Positions 1 through 8,642 of a DNA stretch of 64,000 nt are shown piece by piece. This DNA is from Microthrix sp041394405 (GTDB lineage Bacteria > Actinomycetota > Acidimicrobiia > Acidimicrobiales > Microtrichaceae). The position numbers and the translations under genes were made by a program. The notes beneath the pieces are model-generated. The model searched no databases, was not told the origin of the DNA, and saw only the letters and a program-made list of their open reading frames with translations. Positions within the stretch are counted from its first letter, which is position 1. Each line of letters opens with the position of its first letter. The stretch lies in contig JAWKIF010000011.1 in the NCBI GenBank assembly GCA_041394405.1, forward strand, positions 62,001 through 126,000, read 5' to 3'.

Positions 1-14
1 TGCGCGACTGCAGT

Positions 15-47
15 GTGCAGATTCAAAGTCTAACTTAGAATCTGCAC
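15..47. promoter_or_regulatory. 33-bp palindrome upstream of the ATPase
   Basis: Arms GTGCAGATTC (15-24) and GAATCTGCAC (38-47) are perfect inverted repeats. An inner pair AAGT (26-29) and ACTT (33-36) extends the symmetry around a 3-base centre, with only an A/A mismatch at 25/37. It ends 18 bases before the ATG at 66, where an operator or an mRNA hairpin covering the start would act. Function is inferred. Confidence 0.6.
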
Positions 48-65
48 GATTGATAGGTTGGTCAC

Positions 66-1247
66 ATGGTGATCAAGCGCGACATCGAACCGGTCGTTCG
101 GGCCGCGGCAGCGTCGTTTCCCGTGGTGACGGTTACTGGGCCCCGACAGAGCGGCAAGTCAACGTTGTGCCGCCACCTGTTCAGCGATCGGCCCTACGTC
201 AGCTTGGAACCGCCCGATACCCGCAGCTTCGCCAGCGAAGACACGCGAGGTTTCTTGGCGGGCTACCCGGACGGGGCCGTGATCGATGAGGTGCAACGGG
301 TACCTGAGCTGGCGTCGTACCTCCAATCTCTCGTCGACGATGACCCGACACCGGGCCGCTGGATCATCACCGGCTCTCAAAATCTGACGCTCCTCGACTC
401 GGTCAATCAGTCGTTGGCAGGCCGGACTGCGATCCTCAACCTGCTCCCGCTCACCCGCAACGAGATCGTCCGCTTCGGTTCGGCGACCGACAACTTGGAA
501 GCGGCCTTGCTCGCTGGCGGCTACCCGCGCATCTACGACCAGGGTCTCGACCCATCGACCTGGCTGGCGTCCTACGTTGCCACCTACGTGGAACGCGACG
601 TCCGCACGGTGTCCAACATCGGCGACCTGGTGGCCTTCCAACGGTTCGTCGAGTTGTGCGCCGGACGGACGGGACAGTTGCTGAACTACTCCGGCATCGC
701 CGCCGACGCGGGAGTGTCGCAACCGACCGCGAAGGCTTGGCTGAGCGTGCTCGAAACCAGCTTCCTGGCCTTCCGGCTGCCCAGCCATCACGCCAACATC
801 CGCAAGCGGCTGACCAAGATGTCGAAGCTTCACTTCTACGACTCGGGTCTGGTCTGTTGGTTGCTGGCTATCAGAACGCCCGAACAGCTCAGAATCCACC
901 CGCTGCGGGGTGCCATCTTCGAGTCGTGGATGACGTCTGAGATCGCCAAGCATCGCGCCAACCGGGGAGAGGCAGCAGGCCTGTCCCACTATCGGGACAG
1001 CGGCGGGCTGGAGGCGGACGTCGTGGTTGAAGGCGCTGGAAGCCTCGCGCTGGTCGAAGCCAAGTCTGGGCGAACTGTCACGCGGGACGCCCTTGGCAGC
1101 TTGGGGCGGGTGCGACAGTTGCTGGAATCCGACCAGCGGTCCGTTGCAACATCGCTGGTCTATGGCGGAGACGACTCGATGCGACGCAGCGAAACCGAGG
1201 TCGTCAGCTGGCTGGATCTCGCCGACCGTTCATGGGTGCTCGAGTAG
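66..1247 (+). CDS. AAA_14/DUF4143 family ATPase
   Basis: A 393-residue protein with the layout of the AAA_14 plus DUF4143 family. Residues 25-33 form a Walker A loop (GPRQSGKST), residues 71-75 a Walker B strand ending in DE, and an IITGSQN strand near residue 100 looks like sensor 1. The C-terminal half matches the DUF4143 pattern, including a late EAKSG segment that resembles a nuclease-like core strand. The family is widespread in actinobacteria but its cellular role is not established; links to restriction or toxin-like functions have been proposed. The ATG at 66 is the first start after the upstream palindrome; the ribosome site is weak. It is a single gene facing the leftward catabolic unit that follows. 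Confidence 0.85.
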   Translation: MVIKRDIEPVVRAAAASFPVVTVTGPRQSGKSTLCRHLFSDRPYVSLEPPDTRSFASEDTRGFLAGYPDGAVIDEVQRVPELASYLQSLVDDDPTPGRWIITGSQNLTLLDSVNQSLAGRTAILNLLPLTRNEIVRFGSATDNLEAALLAGGYPRIYDQGLDPSTWLASYVATYVERDVRTVSNIGDLVAFQRFVELCAGRTGQLLNYSGIAADAGVSQPTAKAWLSVLETSFLAFRLPSHHANIRKRLTKMSKLHFYDSGLVCWLLAIRTPEQLRIHPLRGAIFESWMTSEIAKHRANRGEAAGLSHYRDSGGLEADVVVEGAGSLALVEAKSGRTVTRDALGSLGRVRQLLESDQRSVATSLVYGGDDSMRRSETEVVSWLDLADRSWVLE

Positions 1248-1260
1248 CCGGCGTGAGTCC

Positions 1261-1746
1261 TCAGGGGAAGAAGCGGCTAACCGTGTCCACGACGCAGCTG
1301 GGCTTTGGCGCCCCATCGACGGTGACGCTCACACGCACCACGGCCTGGGTGCCACCGCCGACCTCGTCGACCGAGACGACCTCGGCGGTGCCGCGGACGA
1401 CTGAACCGACGGGAACGGGGGAGGGGAACCGCACTTTGTTGACGCCGACGTTGACGCCCATGGAGGTGCCGGTGACCTCCAGCATCTTGGGCATCAGGTC
1501 GTTGACCAGCGACAGCGTCAGGTAGCCGTGGGCGATCGGCCCGCCGAAGGGGCTCTCGGCGTTGGCCCGCTCGACGTCCACATGAATCCACTGGTGGTCG
1601 CCCGTGGCGTCGGCGAATGTGTTGACCCGCTCCTGGGTGATCTCGACGCCTTCGGTGGGGCCCAGCCTGGCCCCCACCAACGACCCAAGATCGGCCAGCG
1701 CAACCTTGGTGGGAAGGGAGGGTGCGGTGTTTGGTTGGTCGGCCAT
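1261..1746 (-). CDS. MaoC-like (R)-specific enoyl-CoA hydratase
   Basis: A hotdog-fold protein of 161 residues. It carries the hydratase-2 motif with the catalytic Asp and His (FADATGDHQWIHVD), followed by the FGGPIAHGYLTLSL segment typical of single-domain MaoC proteins, which hydrate trans-2-enoyl-CoA. I chose the ATG at 1746 because GGAG lies 6 bases upstream; an in-frame ATG at 1758 has no ribosome site. It is the last gene of a leftward unit with an SDR and an acyl-CoA dehydrogenase, so a beta-oxidation or ring-degradation step is likely. The precise substrate cannot be read from sequence. Confidence 0.85.
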   Translation of the reverse strand: MADQPNTAPSLPTKVALADLGSLVGARLGPTEGVEITQERVNTFADATGDHQWIHVDVERANAESPFGGPIAHGYLTLSLVNDLMPKMLEVTGTSMGVNVGVNKVRFPSPVPVGSVVRGTAEVVSVDEVGGGTQAVVRVSVTVDGAPKPSCVVDTVSRFFP

Positions 1747-1776
1747 GGGGTGCTCCATCGGGATGAGGGATTGTAG

Positions 1777-2586
1777 TCAGGCGTGCTGGCTGGAAACCGA
1801 GATGACCTCGCCGGTGAGGTAGCTGGCCAGGTCAGATGCGAGGAACACCATCACGTTGGCCACCTCCCATGGCTCGGCGCCCCGGCCGAACGCCTCCTGG
1901 CCCCGCAGCTGGTCAAGGAGCCCGTCGGGGGTGACCTTCTCGAGGAAGGCGTGCATGGCCAGGCTGGGGGCGACGGCGTTCACACGCACCTCATGCTTGG
2001 CCGCCTCCATGGCGGCCGAGCGAGTGAGTGCCATGACCCCCGCCTTGGCGGCTGCGTAGTGGGCCTGGAGCTCTTGGGCGCGCCAGCCCAATACCGAGGC
2101 GTTGTTGACGATGGCCCCGGCACCTCGCTCGTACATGTGGGGCAAGACGGCGCGCAGGCAGCGGAACGTGCCGGTAAGGGTCACGTCCAACACCGTCGAC
2201 CACTGCTCGTCGGTCATCTCCACCAGCGGGGCGTTGCCACCCAGGCCGGCGTTGTTCATCCACACGTCGATGTCGCCGAGGGCCTCGATGGACTGGGCCA
2301 CCAGCGCCTGCACCTGTGCCTCGTCGGTGACGTTGCACAGCACCGTCGCGGGCCGTGGGCCCAGCTCGGCAAGCCGATCGGCGGTCTCGCCGAGGCGTCG
2401 CTCGTGCAGGTCGGAAATCACCAACCGGGCGCCCTCCAGCTGGCAGCGCTCGGCCAGTGCCGAACCGATGCCGGTGCCGGCGGCGGCGGTGATGACCACG
2501 CCCTTGCCGTCCAGCAGCCCCCTCCCGGGGGGAGGCGGTGGTGCAGCCGGGACGGTGGAGCGGTGGGTCGTATCTGGATCGGTCAT
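1777..2586 (-). CDS. ipdF: SDR oxidoreductase, IpdF-like
   Basis: A 269-residue short-chain dehydrogenase. It has a variant cofactor loop TAAAGTGIG, an NNAG strand, and the Ser-Tyr-Lys triad in NNASVLGWR followed by HYAAAKAG. These unusual stretches, together with the SSQHA C-terminus, match what I remember of mycobacterial IpdF (Rv3559c), which acts on a 5-hydroxy CD-ring propionate intermediate of cholesterol. The upstream gene is FadE30-like, as in mycobacteria, which strengthens the call. The frame extends to 2688 but overlaps the dehydrogenase, so the ATG at 2586 is preferred. The steroid role is inferred from similarity and neighbourhood. Confidence 0.75.
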   Translation of the reverse strand: MTDPDTTHRSTVPAAPPPPPGRGLLDGKGVVITAAAGTGIGSALAERCQLEGARLVISDLHERRLGETADRLAELGPRPATVLCNVTDEAQVQALVAQSIEALGDIDVWMNNAGLGGNAPLVEMTDEQWSTVLDVTLTGTFRCLRAVLPHMYERGAGAIVNNASVLGWRAQELQAHYAAAKAGVMALTRSAAMEAAKHEVRVNAVAPSLAMHAFLEKVTPDGLLDQLRGQEAFGRGAEPWEVANVMVFLASDLASYLTGEVISVSSQHA

Positions 2587-2632
2587 GTGGTTGCCAGTCG
2601 TTCGGTGAGTCGCTTCGTTGAGGTTGCGCGGG

Positions 2633-3865
2633 CTACTTGGATGCGGCGGCCGGCCGGGGCTCTCGGGGCAGGCCCAGGGCTCGCTCACCGATCACATTGC
2701 GTTGGATCTGGTTGGAGCCGCCGTAGAGGGTGTCGGATCGGGTGAAGAAGAACAGGCGGTGCGCGGCCTGCATCTCGTCGTCGGCCGAGCCGTCGCCGCC
2801 GGTGAGGTTGTCGGCCCGGCCGTAGGCCGTGAGCGTGGCCTCGGCGCCCAGGGCGTCCATCGCGGCCTCACCCATGTCGCGGTGCAAGGAAGCCCAGTAC
2901 AGCTTGTGGATCATGGCCTCGGGCACCAGCTCGCCCGACTCGCCCACGCCCAGGCTTCGGACCGAATTCCACCGCATGATGCGCAGGCGCACCCACAGCG
3001 ACGCCAGCTGTTGTCGCAGCGAGGGGTCGTCCCAGCGGCCCGTGCGGCGGGCGTCGGCGACAATCTCGCCGAACTCGCGCTCGAAGGCCGCCTGTTGGCC
3101 GAGCGTCAACGCGCCCCGTTCGAAGGCCAGCGTGCCCATGGCCACCTTCCAGCCGTCGCCGGGCGCTCCCACCACCAGGTCGGCGTCGGTGCGGGCACCG
3201 TCGAAGAACACCTCGTTGAACTCGGCGGTGCCGGTGATCTGACGGATCGGCCGCGCGTCCACGCCATCGGCGTCCATCGGCACCAGCAGGTAGCTCAGGC
3301 CCCGGTGGCGGACGCTGTCCGGTTCGGTGCGGGCCACGACAAAACACCAATCCGACCACTGGGCCAGCGAGGTCCACACCTTCTGGCCGTCGATCACCCA
3401 CTGGTCTCCCTCCAGGCGAGCCTTGGTGGAGACATTGGCCAGGTCCGATCCGGCGTTGGGCTCGGAGTAGCCCTGGCACCAGTACTGGGTGCCCTCGACG
3501 ATCCCGGGCAGAAATCGCCGCTGCTGTTCGGGGCTTCCGAAGTGGATGAGGGTGGGGCCGAGCAGGCCCTCGCCGATAAGCCCGGCTCGGCCGGGGCCGC
3601 CGGCCCGGGCATACTCCTCGTGGTAGATCACCTCGAGGTGCAGGGGCAAGCCCCGGCCGCCGTGCTCGGTCGGCCAGCCCACACAGGTCCACCCGCCGGA
3701 GGCCAGTTCGCGCTCCCAACCCATGCGCTCTTCGATGAAGGCGTGCTCGTCACCTGGGCCGCCGCGCCCGGCCAATCGGGCGAAATCGCCGACGAGGTGC
3801 TCGTGCATCCAGGTGCGCACCTCCTCGCGAAACTGCGCTTCCTCCGCAGAGAATCCGAAGTCCAC
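2633..3865 (-). CDS. fadE30: Acyl-CoA dehydrogenase, FadE30-like
   Basis: A flavin-dependent acyl-CoA dehydrogenase of 410 residues. Family landmarks are YSEPNAGSDLA, GQKVWTSLAQWSDWCF in the FAD/substrate region, and the late LYGGSNQIQRNVIGERALG signature. The GTG start at 3865 has AGGAGG 6 bases upstream. It is first in the leftward unit with the IpdF-like SDR and a MaoC hydratase. In mycobacteria fadE30 sits next to ipdF and acts in the removal of the propionate side chain left after cholesterol B-ring cleavage. A general fatty-acid role is the alternative, since FadE paralogues are hard to separate by eye. Confidence 0.8.
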   Translation of the reverse strand: MDFGFSAEEAQFREEVRTWMHEHLVGDFARLAGRGGPGDEHAFIEERMGWERELASGGWTCVGWPTEHGGRGLPLHLEVIYHEEYARAGGPGRAGLIGEGLLGPTLIHFGSPEQQRRFLPGIVEGTQYWCQGYSEPNAGSDLANVSTKARLEGDQWVIDGQKVWTSLAQWSDWCFVVARTEPDSVRHRGLSYLLVPMDADGVDARPIRQITGTAEFNEVFFDGARTDADLVVGAPGDGWKVAMGTLAFERGALTLGQQAAFEREFGEIVADARRTGRWDDPSLRQQLASLWVRLRIMRWNSVRSLGVGESGELVPEAMIHKLYWASLHRDMGEAAMDALGAEATLTAYGRADNLTGGDGSADDEMQAAHRLFFFTRSDTLYGGSNQIQRNVIGERALGLPREPRPAAASK

Positions 3866-4001
3866 TCGTGTCCTCCTCGCCGCCTCTGGGGGTAGGGCGG
3901 CCGCCGGGCGATGCTAGCTGGGCTGGCCGATCGTCCTGGTCGGTCGGGGGCGGCGTCGCCACGTGCATGAGGACGTAACCGGGTCGGGCAGACTGGGCGG
4001 C

Positions 4002-4871
4002 ATGAGGCGCCGGGCGTGGTGGGGGACGGTCATCGTGGCGGGAGTGGTGTTGGCCGCCGGACTGGCCTGGTGGCTCAACCGGCCCCGGGACGCCGAGGTG
4101 GAGTCGCGCCGGCTCACCTCGGGCGGCGTGGAGCGCACCTTCGGCTGGTTTCGTCCCGAATCGGTGACCGATGACACGGCTCGGCACCCGGCGGTCATTG
4201 TCCTGCACGGCCTCGGGTTGGAGGGAAAGGGCATGGCCTACATCGGCGGCTGGGGTCAACCCGCGGAGGCCGGCGAATTCGTGGTTGCGTTCCCGGATGG
4301 TCTCGAGCGCTCGTGGAACGCAGGCGGCTGCTGCGGGGCGTCGATGCGCAACGGCGCGGACGATGTGGCTTTCATCGAGGACCTGGTGGCCTGGGTGCGG
4401 CGGCAACCCGAGGTGGACCCCGCCCGGGTCTCGCTGGCGGGATACTCCAACGGCGGCATGTTGGCGCTGGCGCTGGCCTGCGATCCGCCGGAGGGAGTGT
4501 CGGCCGTGGTGACCTCAGGGGCACTGCCCACCAAGGCCTGTGCGATTCGCGTGCCCCCGGACGTGTTGTTGATCACCTCGCCCGACGACCCGACGGTCCC
4601 GCCCACCGGCGGTCAGGGCAACCTGGCCGCTGAGGACCAATCCGCCCCGTTCCCCTCGCTGACCGATTCCCTGGCGCTGATGGGCGATGGCAACGCCTGC
4701 GGAGCCCCGTCGGCCAGTGAGGCGCCCTTCGAGGGCCGGTTGACCCAACGGAGCTGCCGAGATGGTTCCCGATTGGACGCAGCCAGCTGGCCAGGGCTCG
4801 GCCACGCCTACGACAGCCGGGTGACCAACCTCATGGTGTGGTGGCTCGGGCTCGATGGGGCAGCGGGGTGA
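4002..4871 (+). CDS. Membrane-anchored LpqC/PHB-depolymerase-like esterase
   Basis: A 289-residue alpha/beta hydrolase with an N-terminal membrane segment (about residues 6-22) and no lipobox. It shows the oxyanion strand VIVLHGLG, a CC-containing WNAGGCCG loop typical of LpqC and feruloyl-esterase/PHB-depolymerase relatives, the nucleophile elbow GYSNGG, an Asp in SPDDPTVP and a late His in GLGHAYDS. The ATG at 4002 starts just before the membrane segment; a GTG at 3963 would add 13 residues without a better ribosome site. It probably hydrolyses esters outside the cell membrane. Its 3' end overlaps the convergent gene by 41 bases. Confidence 0.8.
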   Translation: MRRRAWWGTVIVAGVVLAAGLAWWLNRPRDAEVESRRLTSGGVERTFGWFRPESVTDDTARHPAVIVLHGLGLEGKGMAYIGGWGQPAEAGEFVVAFPDGLERSWNAGGCCGASMRNGADDVAFIEDLVAWVRRQPEVDPARVSLAGYSNGGMLALALACDPPEGVSAVVTSGALPTKACAIRVPPDVLLITSPDDPTVPPTGGQGNLAAEDQSAPFPSLTDSLALMGDGNACGAPSASEAPFEGRLTQRSCRDGSRLDAASWPGLGHAYDSRVTNLMVWWLGLDGAAG

Positions 4872-5358
4872 CCGAACCGGCCGCGGCCGAACCGGCCCGG
4901 CGAGCGTTGGCCCGGCCGCCGACGCGACGCACTGCTGGGCGGGCGAGGCGCCGCGGCCGCACCTCGCGGCCATCGCCATCCAGGCAGGCGACGTCGGACA
5001 ACGCGGCCAACAACGCCGCAGCCGACGACGAACGGGGGGCCAACGAGGCGCTGGTTGCGGGGTCGGCCAAAAACGCCAGGTAGGTCCACATGGACTCCGC
5101 CACATGCGGCGGGGCCACCAGACCCGACCGCTCGCAGTATTGGGGCACCATTTGGTGCAGGAACACGGCCAGATCCTTGGTGCGAAACCGTCGTTCGGGC
5201 CGCAAGGCCGCCTTGGCATCGGCGCGCGAGGTGCCGAGAACGATGGTGATGGCATCCCGGTTGAGCGGGCGGCCGTGGGCCAGAGCCCAACGCATCACCT
5301 CAACCCGCAGGGTGCGGAGTTCGGGAGAGAGCAGGTGCTGAGTCATGGCACCCATCAT
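4831..5358 (-). CDS. Hypothetical protein
   Basis: A 175-residue protein that I do not recognise. The first 100 residues look folded and helical, with basic and hydrophobic residues alternating; the remainder is Ala/Arg-rich and probably disordered. No signal peptide or membrane segment is visible. Starts at 5358, 5355 and 5346 are all possible, none with a strong ribosome site. It converges on the esterase and overlaps its last 41 bases, so the Arg-rich tail may be read only because the opposite strand is coding. The amino-terminal half makes me believe the gene is real. Confidence 0.55.
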   Translation of the reverse strand: MMGAMTQHLLSPELRTLRVEVMRWALAHGRPLNRDAITIVLGTSRADAKAALRPERRFRTKDLAVFLHQMVPQYCERSGLVAPPHVAESMWTYLAFLADPATSASLAPRSSSAAALLAALSDVACLDGDGREVRPRRLARPAVRRVGGRANARRAGSAAAGSVTPLPHRARATTP

Positions 5359-5382
5359 GGCGATGGGGTGTGACAGTAAGGC

Positions 5383-6045
5383 TCAGTAGAAGGGGTTCTC
5401 GCCCGAGGCGTGGTCGGTGACGTCGACGACCTCGCTGACCTCCGGAATGGCCTCGCTGAGCTGCGCCTGGATGCCCTGGGTGATGGTCATGCGGCTCATG
5501 GAGCAGCCCTGACAGCCGCCGCCCAGGCTGAGATACACCTTGTTGTCGTCGTCCACTCCCACCAGCGTGGCAAACCCGCCGTGGGCGGCCAGCGACGGGT
5601 TGATCGCCTGTTCCAGCAACTGCGTTACCTGGCTGGCCAGGTCTCCGGAGCGGTCAAGGTCGACGCCCGCCAGCGGGTCGGGCCGGTTGGGGTTGCGGAT
5701 GACCAGGCCCGCAGAACCGGCGGCGGGCGTGTCCAGCACGGCCCCCGTCAGGTCGGCGACGGTGGCCGCCGGCACCATGATGCTGAGCTCGTCCTGCTCG
5801 CTGCGATGGTCGTCGGAAGCCGCGTTCGCGAGCTCTTCGAACGACAGGTCGTAGGTGTATTCGGAACCCTGGGTTCCGGTGATCTCCACTCGCAGCCCCA
5901 ACTCGTCCGGGTTGGGTTCGGTGGCCAAAACGCCGCGCACCACCTCCATGGCCGCGGCGGTGACCGTGAGCACCGGCATCTCCTCCGGCGCGTCCTCAGT
6001 CAGCGTGGCTGTGGATGCGGCTTCTTCGTGGTGCTCGACGGGCAC
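5383..6045 (-). CDS. nfuA: NfuA-like iron-sulfur cluster carrier
   Basis: A 220-residue two-domain protein. Residues about 25-130 resemble a degenerate HesB/IscA-like fold that lacks the usual cysteines. Residues about 135-205 are a NifU C-terminal domain with GGCQGCSMS, whose CxxC binds a bridging Fe-S cluster between two subunits. This is the NfuA arrangement, and such proteins deliver 4Fe-4S clusters to target enzymes. The GTG at 6045 has AGGAGG 5 bases upstream, which fixes the start. The nearby MoaA gene is a plausible client but is not linked to it in the sequence. Confidence 0.85.
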   Translation of the reverse strand: MPVEHHEEAASTATLTEDAPEEMPVLTVTAAAMEVVRGVLATEPNPDELGLRVEITGTQGSEYTYDLSFEELANAASDDHRSEQDELSIMVPAATVADLTGAVLDTPAAGSAGLVIRNPNRPDPLAGVDLDRSGDLASQVTQLLEQAINPSLAAHGGFATLVGVDDDNKVYLSLGGGCQGCSMSRMTITQGIQAQLSEAIPEVSEVVDVTDHASGENPFY

Positions 6046-6146
6046 GGGGCCTCCTGGGGGGTGATTGCATCCTGAACGTTACCGGGCCTGATACCAACAC
6101 CCCAGCCGGTCGTCGTGTTCCCAACGCGCCGGCAGGAAGTGCCGGG

Positions 6147-7937
6147 CTACGGCGTGAGACCCATGGCCTCCAGCGCCTCTGCCAGCCCGATCCATGCTTC
6201 CTCCGCGGCTGCGAGCGTTGCGTCGGCCTCGGCCACCTGCGCCCCCAGGCGGGCCAGCGCCTCGTGGTCGTCTCCCACTTCGCCCAAGCGGGACGCCTGT
6301 CGGTCGCGCCGGGTGCGGGCGGAGGCAACGGCTTTCTCGGCCTCTCGGAGGCGAAACCGCAAGGTGTTGGGGCTGGGGCCGTCGCGGGGTTTGTCTCGGC
6401 GCCGGTCGCCGCTCGCGGACTCGTGGGCGGCCTTGCGAGTGGGCCCGGCATGGCCGCTGCGACGCCGCAGCTTGCGCTCGGCCTCCCAAGCCCCGAAGCC
6501 GCCGGGTCGGCGTCCGGCAAGACCGGAGCCGTCCATGACGATCACATCGGCCACGCTGCGCTCGAGGAACGCACGGTCGTGGCTGACCACCACCAACGCC
6601 CCGGGCCAATCCTCCAGAAACTCCTCGAGCGCCCTCAGGGTGTCCAGGTCGAGGTCGTTGGTGGGCTCGTCCAGGAAGAGCACGTTGGGACCTCGAGCCA
6701 GCGTGAGCACCAGCTGGAGCCGGCGCTGCTCGCCCCCCGACAGCGTGTGCACCGGCGCCCACTGGGCATCGGTGTCGAACCAGAACGACTCCATCAGCGC
6801 CTTGTCGCGCCAGTCGGGCTGCGCGTCGGGCCCGCAGATCGCCTCCCACACCCGATGCTGCGGGCTCAGCTGGGCCCCGGTCTGATCGAGCGTGGCGCAG
6901 ACGGCGGTGCGGCCTTGGCGGCGCACCCCCTCCGCCGGTTCGAGGCGCCCGGCGAGGATGCTCAGCAAGGTCGACTTGCCGGCGCCGTTCGGGCCAACGA
7001 TGCCCAGCCGTTCCCGGGGATCGAGGCGCAGCTCGACGTTGCGGAACAGCCAGCCGCCGTCGGGGTCGCCCTCAGCGTCGTAGCGGTGACCGACGCCCTC
7101 CAGCTCGATGACCACATCGCCCAGGCGCGGCGTGTGTGCGTGCAGGTCAAGGGCGCTCACCCGCTCGCCCGGCGGCGGACCGCCGGCCACCACTGCCGTG
7201 GCGGCCTCGATGCGGGCCTTGGGCTTGGAGGTGCGGGCAGGGGCGCCCCGTCGCAACCAGGCCAGCTCGGTGCGGGCCTGGTTGCGACGAACCGCCTCGG
7301 CGGCTTCGGTGCGAGCCACGCGTTCGGCCTTTCCGGCGAGATAGCCGGCGTAGCCGCCCCGGTGCCGGTGGGCGGCGCCGGCCTCGAGTTCCACGACCCA
7401 GTTGGTGACCGAGTCGAGCACGTGCCGGTCGTGGGTGATCAACACGAGCCCGCCGGTGAACCCGGCCAGGCGCTCCTCCAGCCAGGCAATGGCGTCCAGA
7501 TCGAGGTGGTTGGTGGGCTCGTCGAGCACCAGCAGATCCGCGTCGGCGGCCAGCGCCCGGGCCAACGCCACCCGCTTGGTCTGCCCACCCGAGAGGCGGG
7601 ACACGTCGGCGTCCATGAGGTCGCCCAGCCCCAGCCGATCGGCCACGGCCGCCGCCTCCCAGTGGCCCCCGAGGGCCGCGGCCACCGTGCCGACGCCCAG
7701 GTCGGGCCGCTGGGTCAGTTCGGCCACGGCAACGTCGCGGCCCCGGCGGACCGTGCCGCGTTCGGGTTCGACCCGACCCGAGATGATGCCGGCCAGGGTG
7801 GATTTGCCGGTGCCGTTGATGCCCACGATGCCCAGGCGATCGCCGCGATGGATGGTGAGCGAGACATCGGCCAGCAGGTCGCGGCCGGGACGCGACGCGC
7901 CGATGTCGGCCAGGTCCACCAGAACCGGCTGACTCAC
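6147..7937 (-). CDS. ABC-F ATPase, Uup-like
   Basis: A soluble 596-residue protein with two ABC domains and no membrane segments. Walker A loops are GINGTGKST and GPNGAGKST, signatures are LSGGQTKR and LSGGEQRR, and each Walker B is followed by DEPTNHLDLD or DEPTNDLDLD. A charged, coiled-coil-rich tail of about 70 residues resembles Uup. ABC-F proteins act on ribosomes or nucleic acid structures and some give antibiotic resistance; the tail favours a housekeeping Uup-like role. The reading frame runs to 8117 upstream, but that part is Arg/Pro-rich shadow of the neighbouring gene; the GTG at 7937 begins the conserved protein. Confidence 0.85.
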   Translation of the reverse strand: MSQPVLVDLADIGASRPGRDLLADVSLTIHRGDRLGIVGINGTGKSTLAGIISGRVEPERGTVRRGRDVAVAELTQRPDLGVGTVAAALGGHWEAAAVADRLGLGDLMDADVSRLSGGQTKRVALARALAADADLLVLDEPTNHLDLDAIAWLEERLAGFTGGLVLITHDRHVLDSVTNWVVELEAGAAHRHRGGYAGYLAGKAERVARTEAAEAVRRNQARTELAWLRRGAPARTSKPKARIEAATAVVAGGPPPGERVSALDLHAHTPRLGDVVIELEGVGHRYDAEGDPDGGWLFRNVELRLDPRERLGIVGPNGAGKSTLLSILAGRLEPAEGVRRQGRTAVCATLDQTGAQLSPQHRVWEAICGPDAQPDWRDKALMESFWFDTDAQWAPVHTLSGGEQRRLQLVLTLARGPNVLFLDEPTNDLDLDTLRALEEFLEDWPGALVVVSHDRAFLERSVADVIVMDGSGLAGRRPGGFGAWEAERKLRRRSGHAGPTRKAAHESASGDRRRDKPRDGPSPNTLRFRLREAEKAVASARTRRDRQASRLGEVGDDHEALARLGAQVAEADATLAAAEEAWIGLAEALEAMGLTP

Positions 7938-7968
7938 CCCGCGGGTTCCGTGAGCGTGGCGATCGGCT

Positions 7969-8451
7969 TCAGGAGCCGGGCGGTGGGGGAGGAGGCGGGG
8001 GCGGCGACGGGGCCTGTTGGGGCTGGGCCGGCGGTTGCGGCGCCTGTGGCGCTTGGGGCGTGCCTGCGCCGGGAGCGGGCGGGGCGGAGGCGCCTGGACC
8101 CGGTGGGGGTGCCCCACCGCCGGGCGGAGGCGGCGCAGTGCCCGCAGCCGTATGGGTGGCCATGCCTGGAGGGGGAGGCGCCGCGGCGCCGGTTCCGCCA
8201 GCGTGGACGTGCTTGCGCATCACGTTGAGCGAGCGGTTGGCGTCCAGTTGGCCCAGCTCGGAGAGGATCGACTGAATCTCCTCGGCTGTCGACTCGGCCG
8301 CCCGTCCGCTCTGTTGTGCCCAGGTCAGCGCACCGAGGTCGCGGAACAGCTGCTCGCCCCGTCGTGCTCCCTCGCCCTCGGGTGAAAACGTTGAATCCAT
8401 GCTGCCCATGGCTTGATCGGCCATGGCCTTCGCCTTGTCCAGGAAACCCAT
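7969..8451 (-). CDS. Hypothetical protein with proline-rich tail
   Basis: A 160-residue protein. The first 90 residues are helical and charged (begins MGFLDKAKAMADQ) and the rest is Pro/Gly/Ala-rich, ending in a run of nine prolines before Gly-Ser. There is no signal peptide. The start at 8451 is secure: GGGGAGGTG lies about 6 bases upstream. Short amphipathic proteins with such a start and a Pro-rich tail are common in actinobacteria, but I cannot name a function. It is 31 bases upstream of the ABC-F gene and may be co-transcribed with it. Confidence 0.65.
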   Translation of the reverse strand: MGFLDKAKAMADQAMGSMDSTFSPEGEGARRGEQLFRDLGALTWAQQSGRAAESTAEEIQSILSELGQLDANRSLNVMRKHVHAGGTGAAAPPPPGMATHTAAGTAPPPPGGGAPPPGPGASAPPAPGAGTPQAPQAPQPPAQPQQAPSPPPPPPPPPGS

Positions 8452-8642
8452 CTGGGCACCTCCCCGTTCGGTTGGATCGCGGTTCGCGACGCTGGGTCGC
8501 GGCGGCGTCCGTCTGCCAGTGGGTTCAGCATAGGACCGCCGCATGGCGGCCGGGCGCGGGACGCTTCCATTGGTCCGGGCGAATCGCTCGGGTACCGTTC
8601 GCCGTAGCCGGCCGACGGAGTCGGGAGACGATGGAGGGCACG

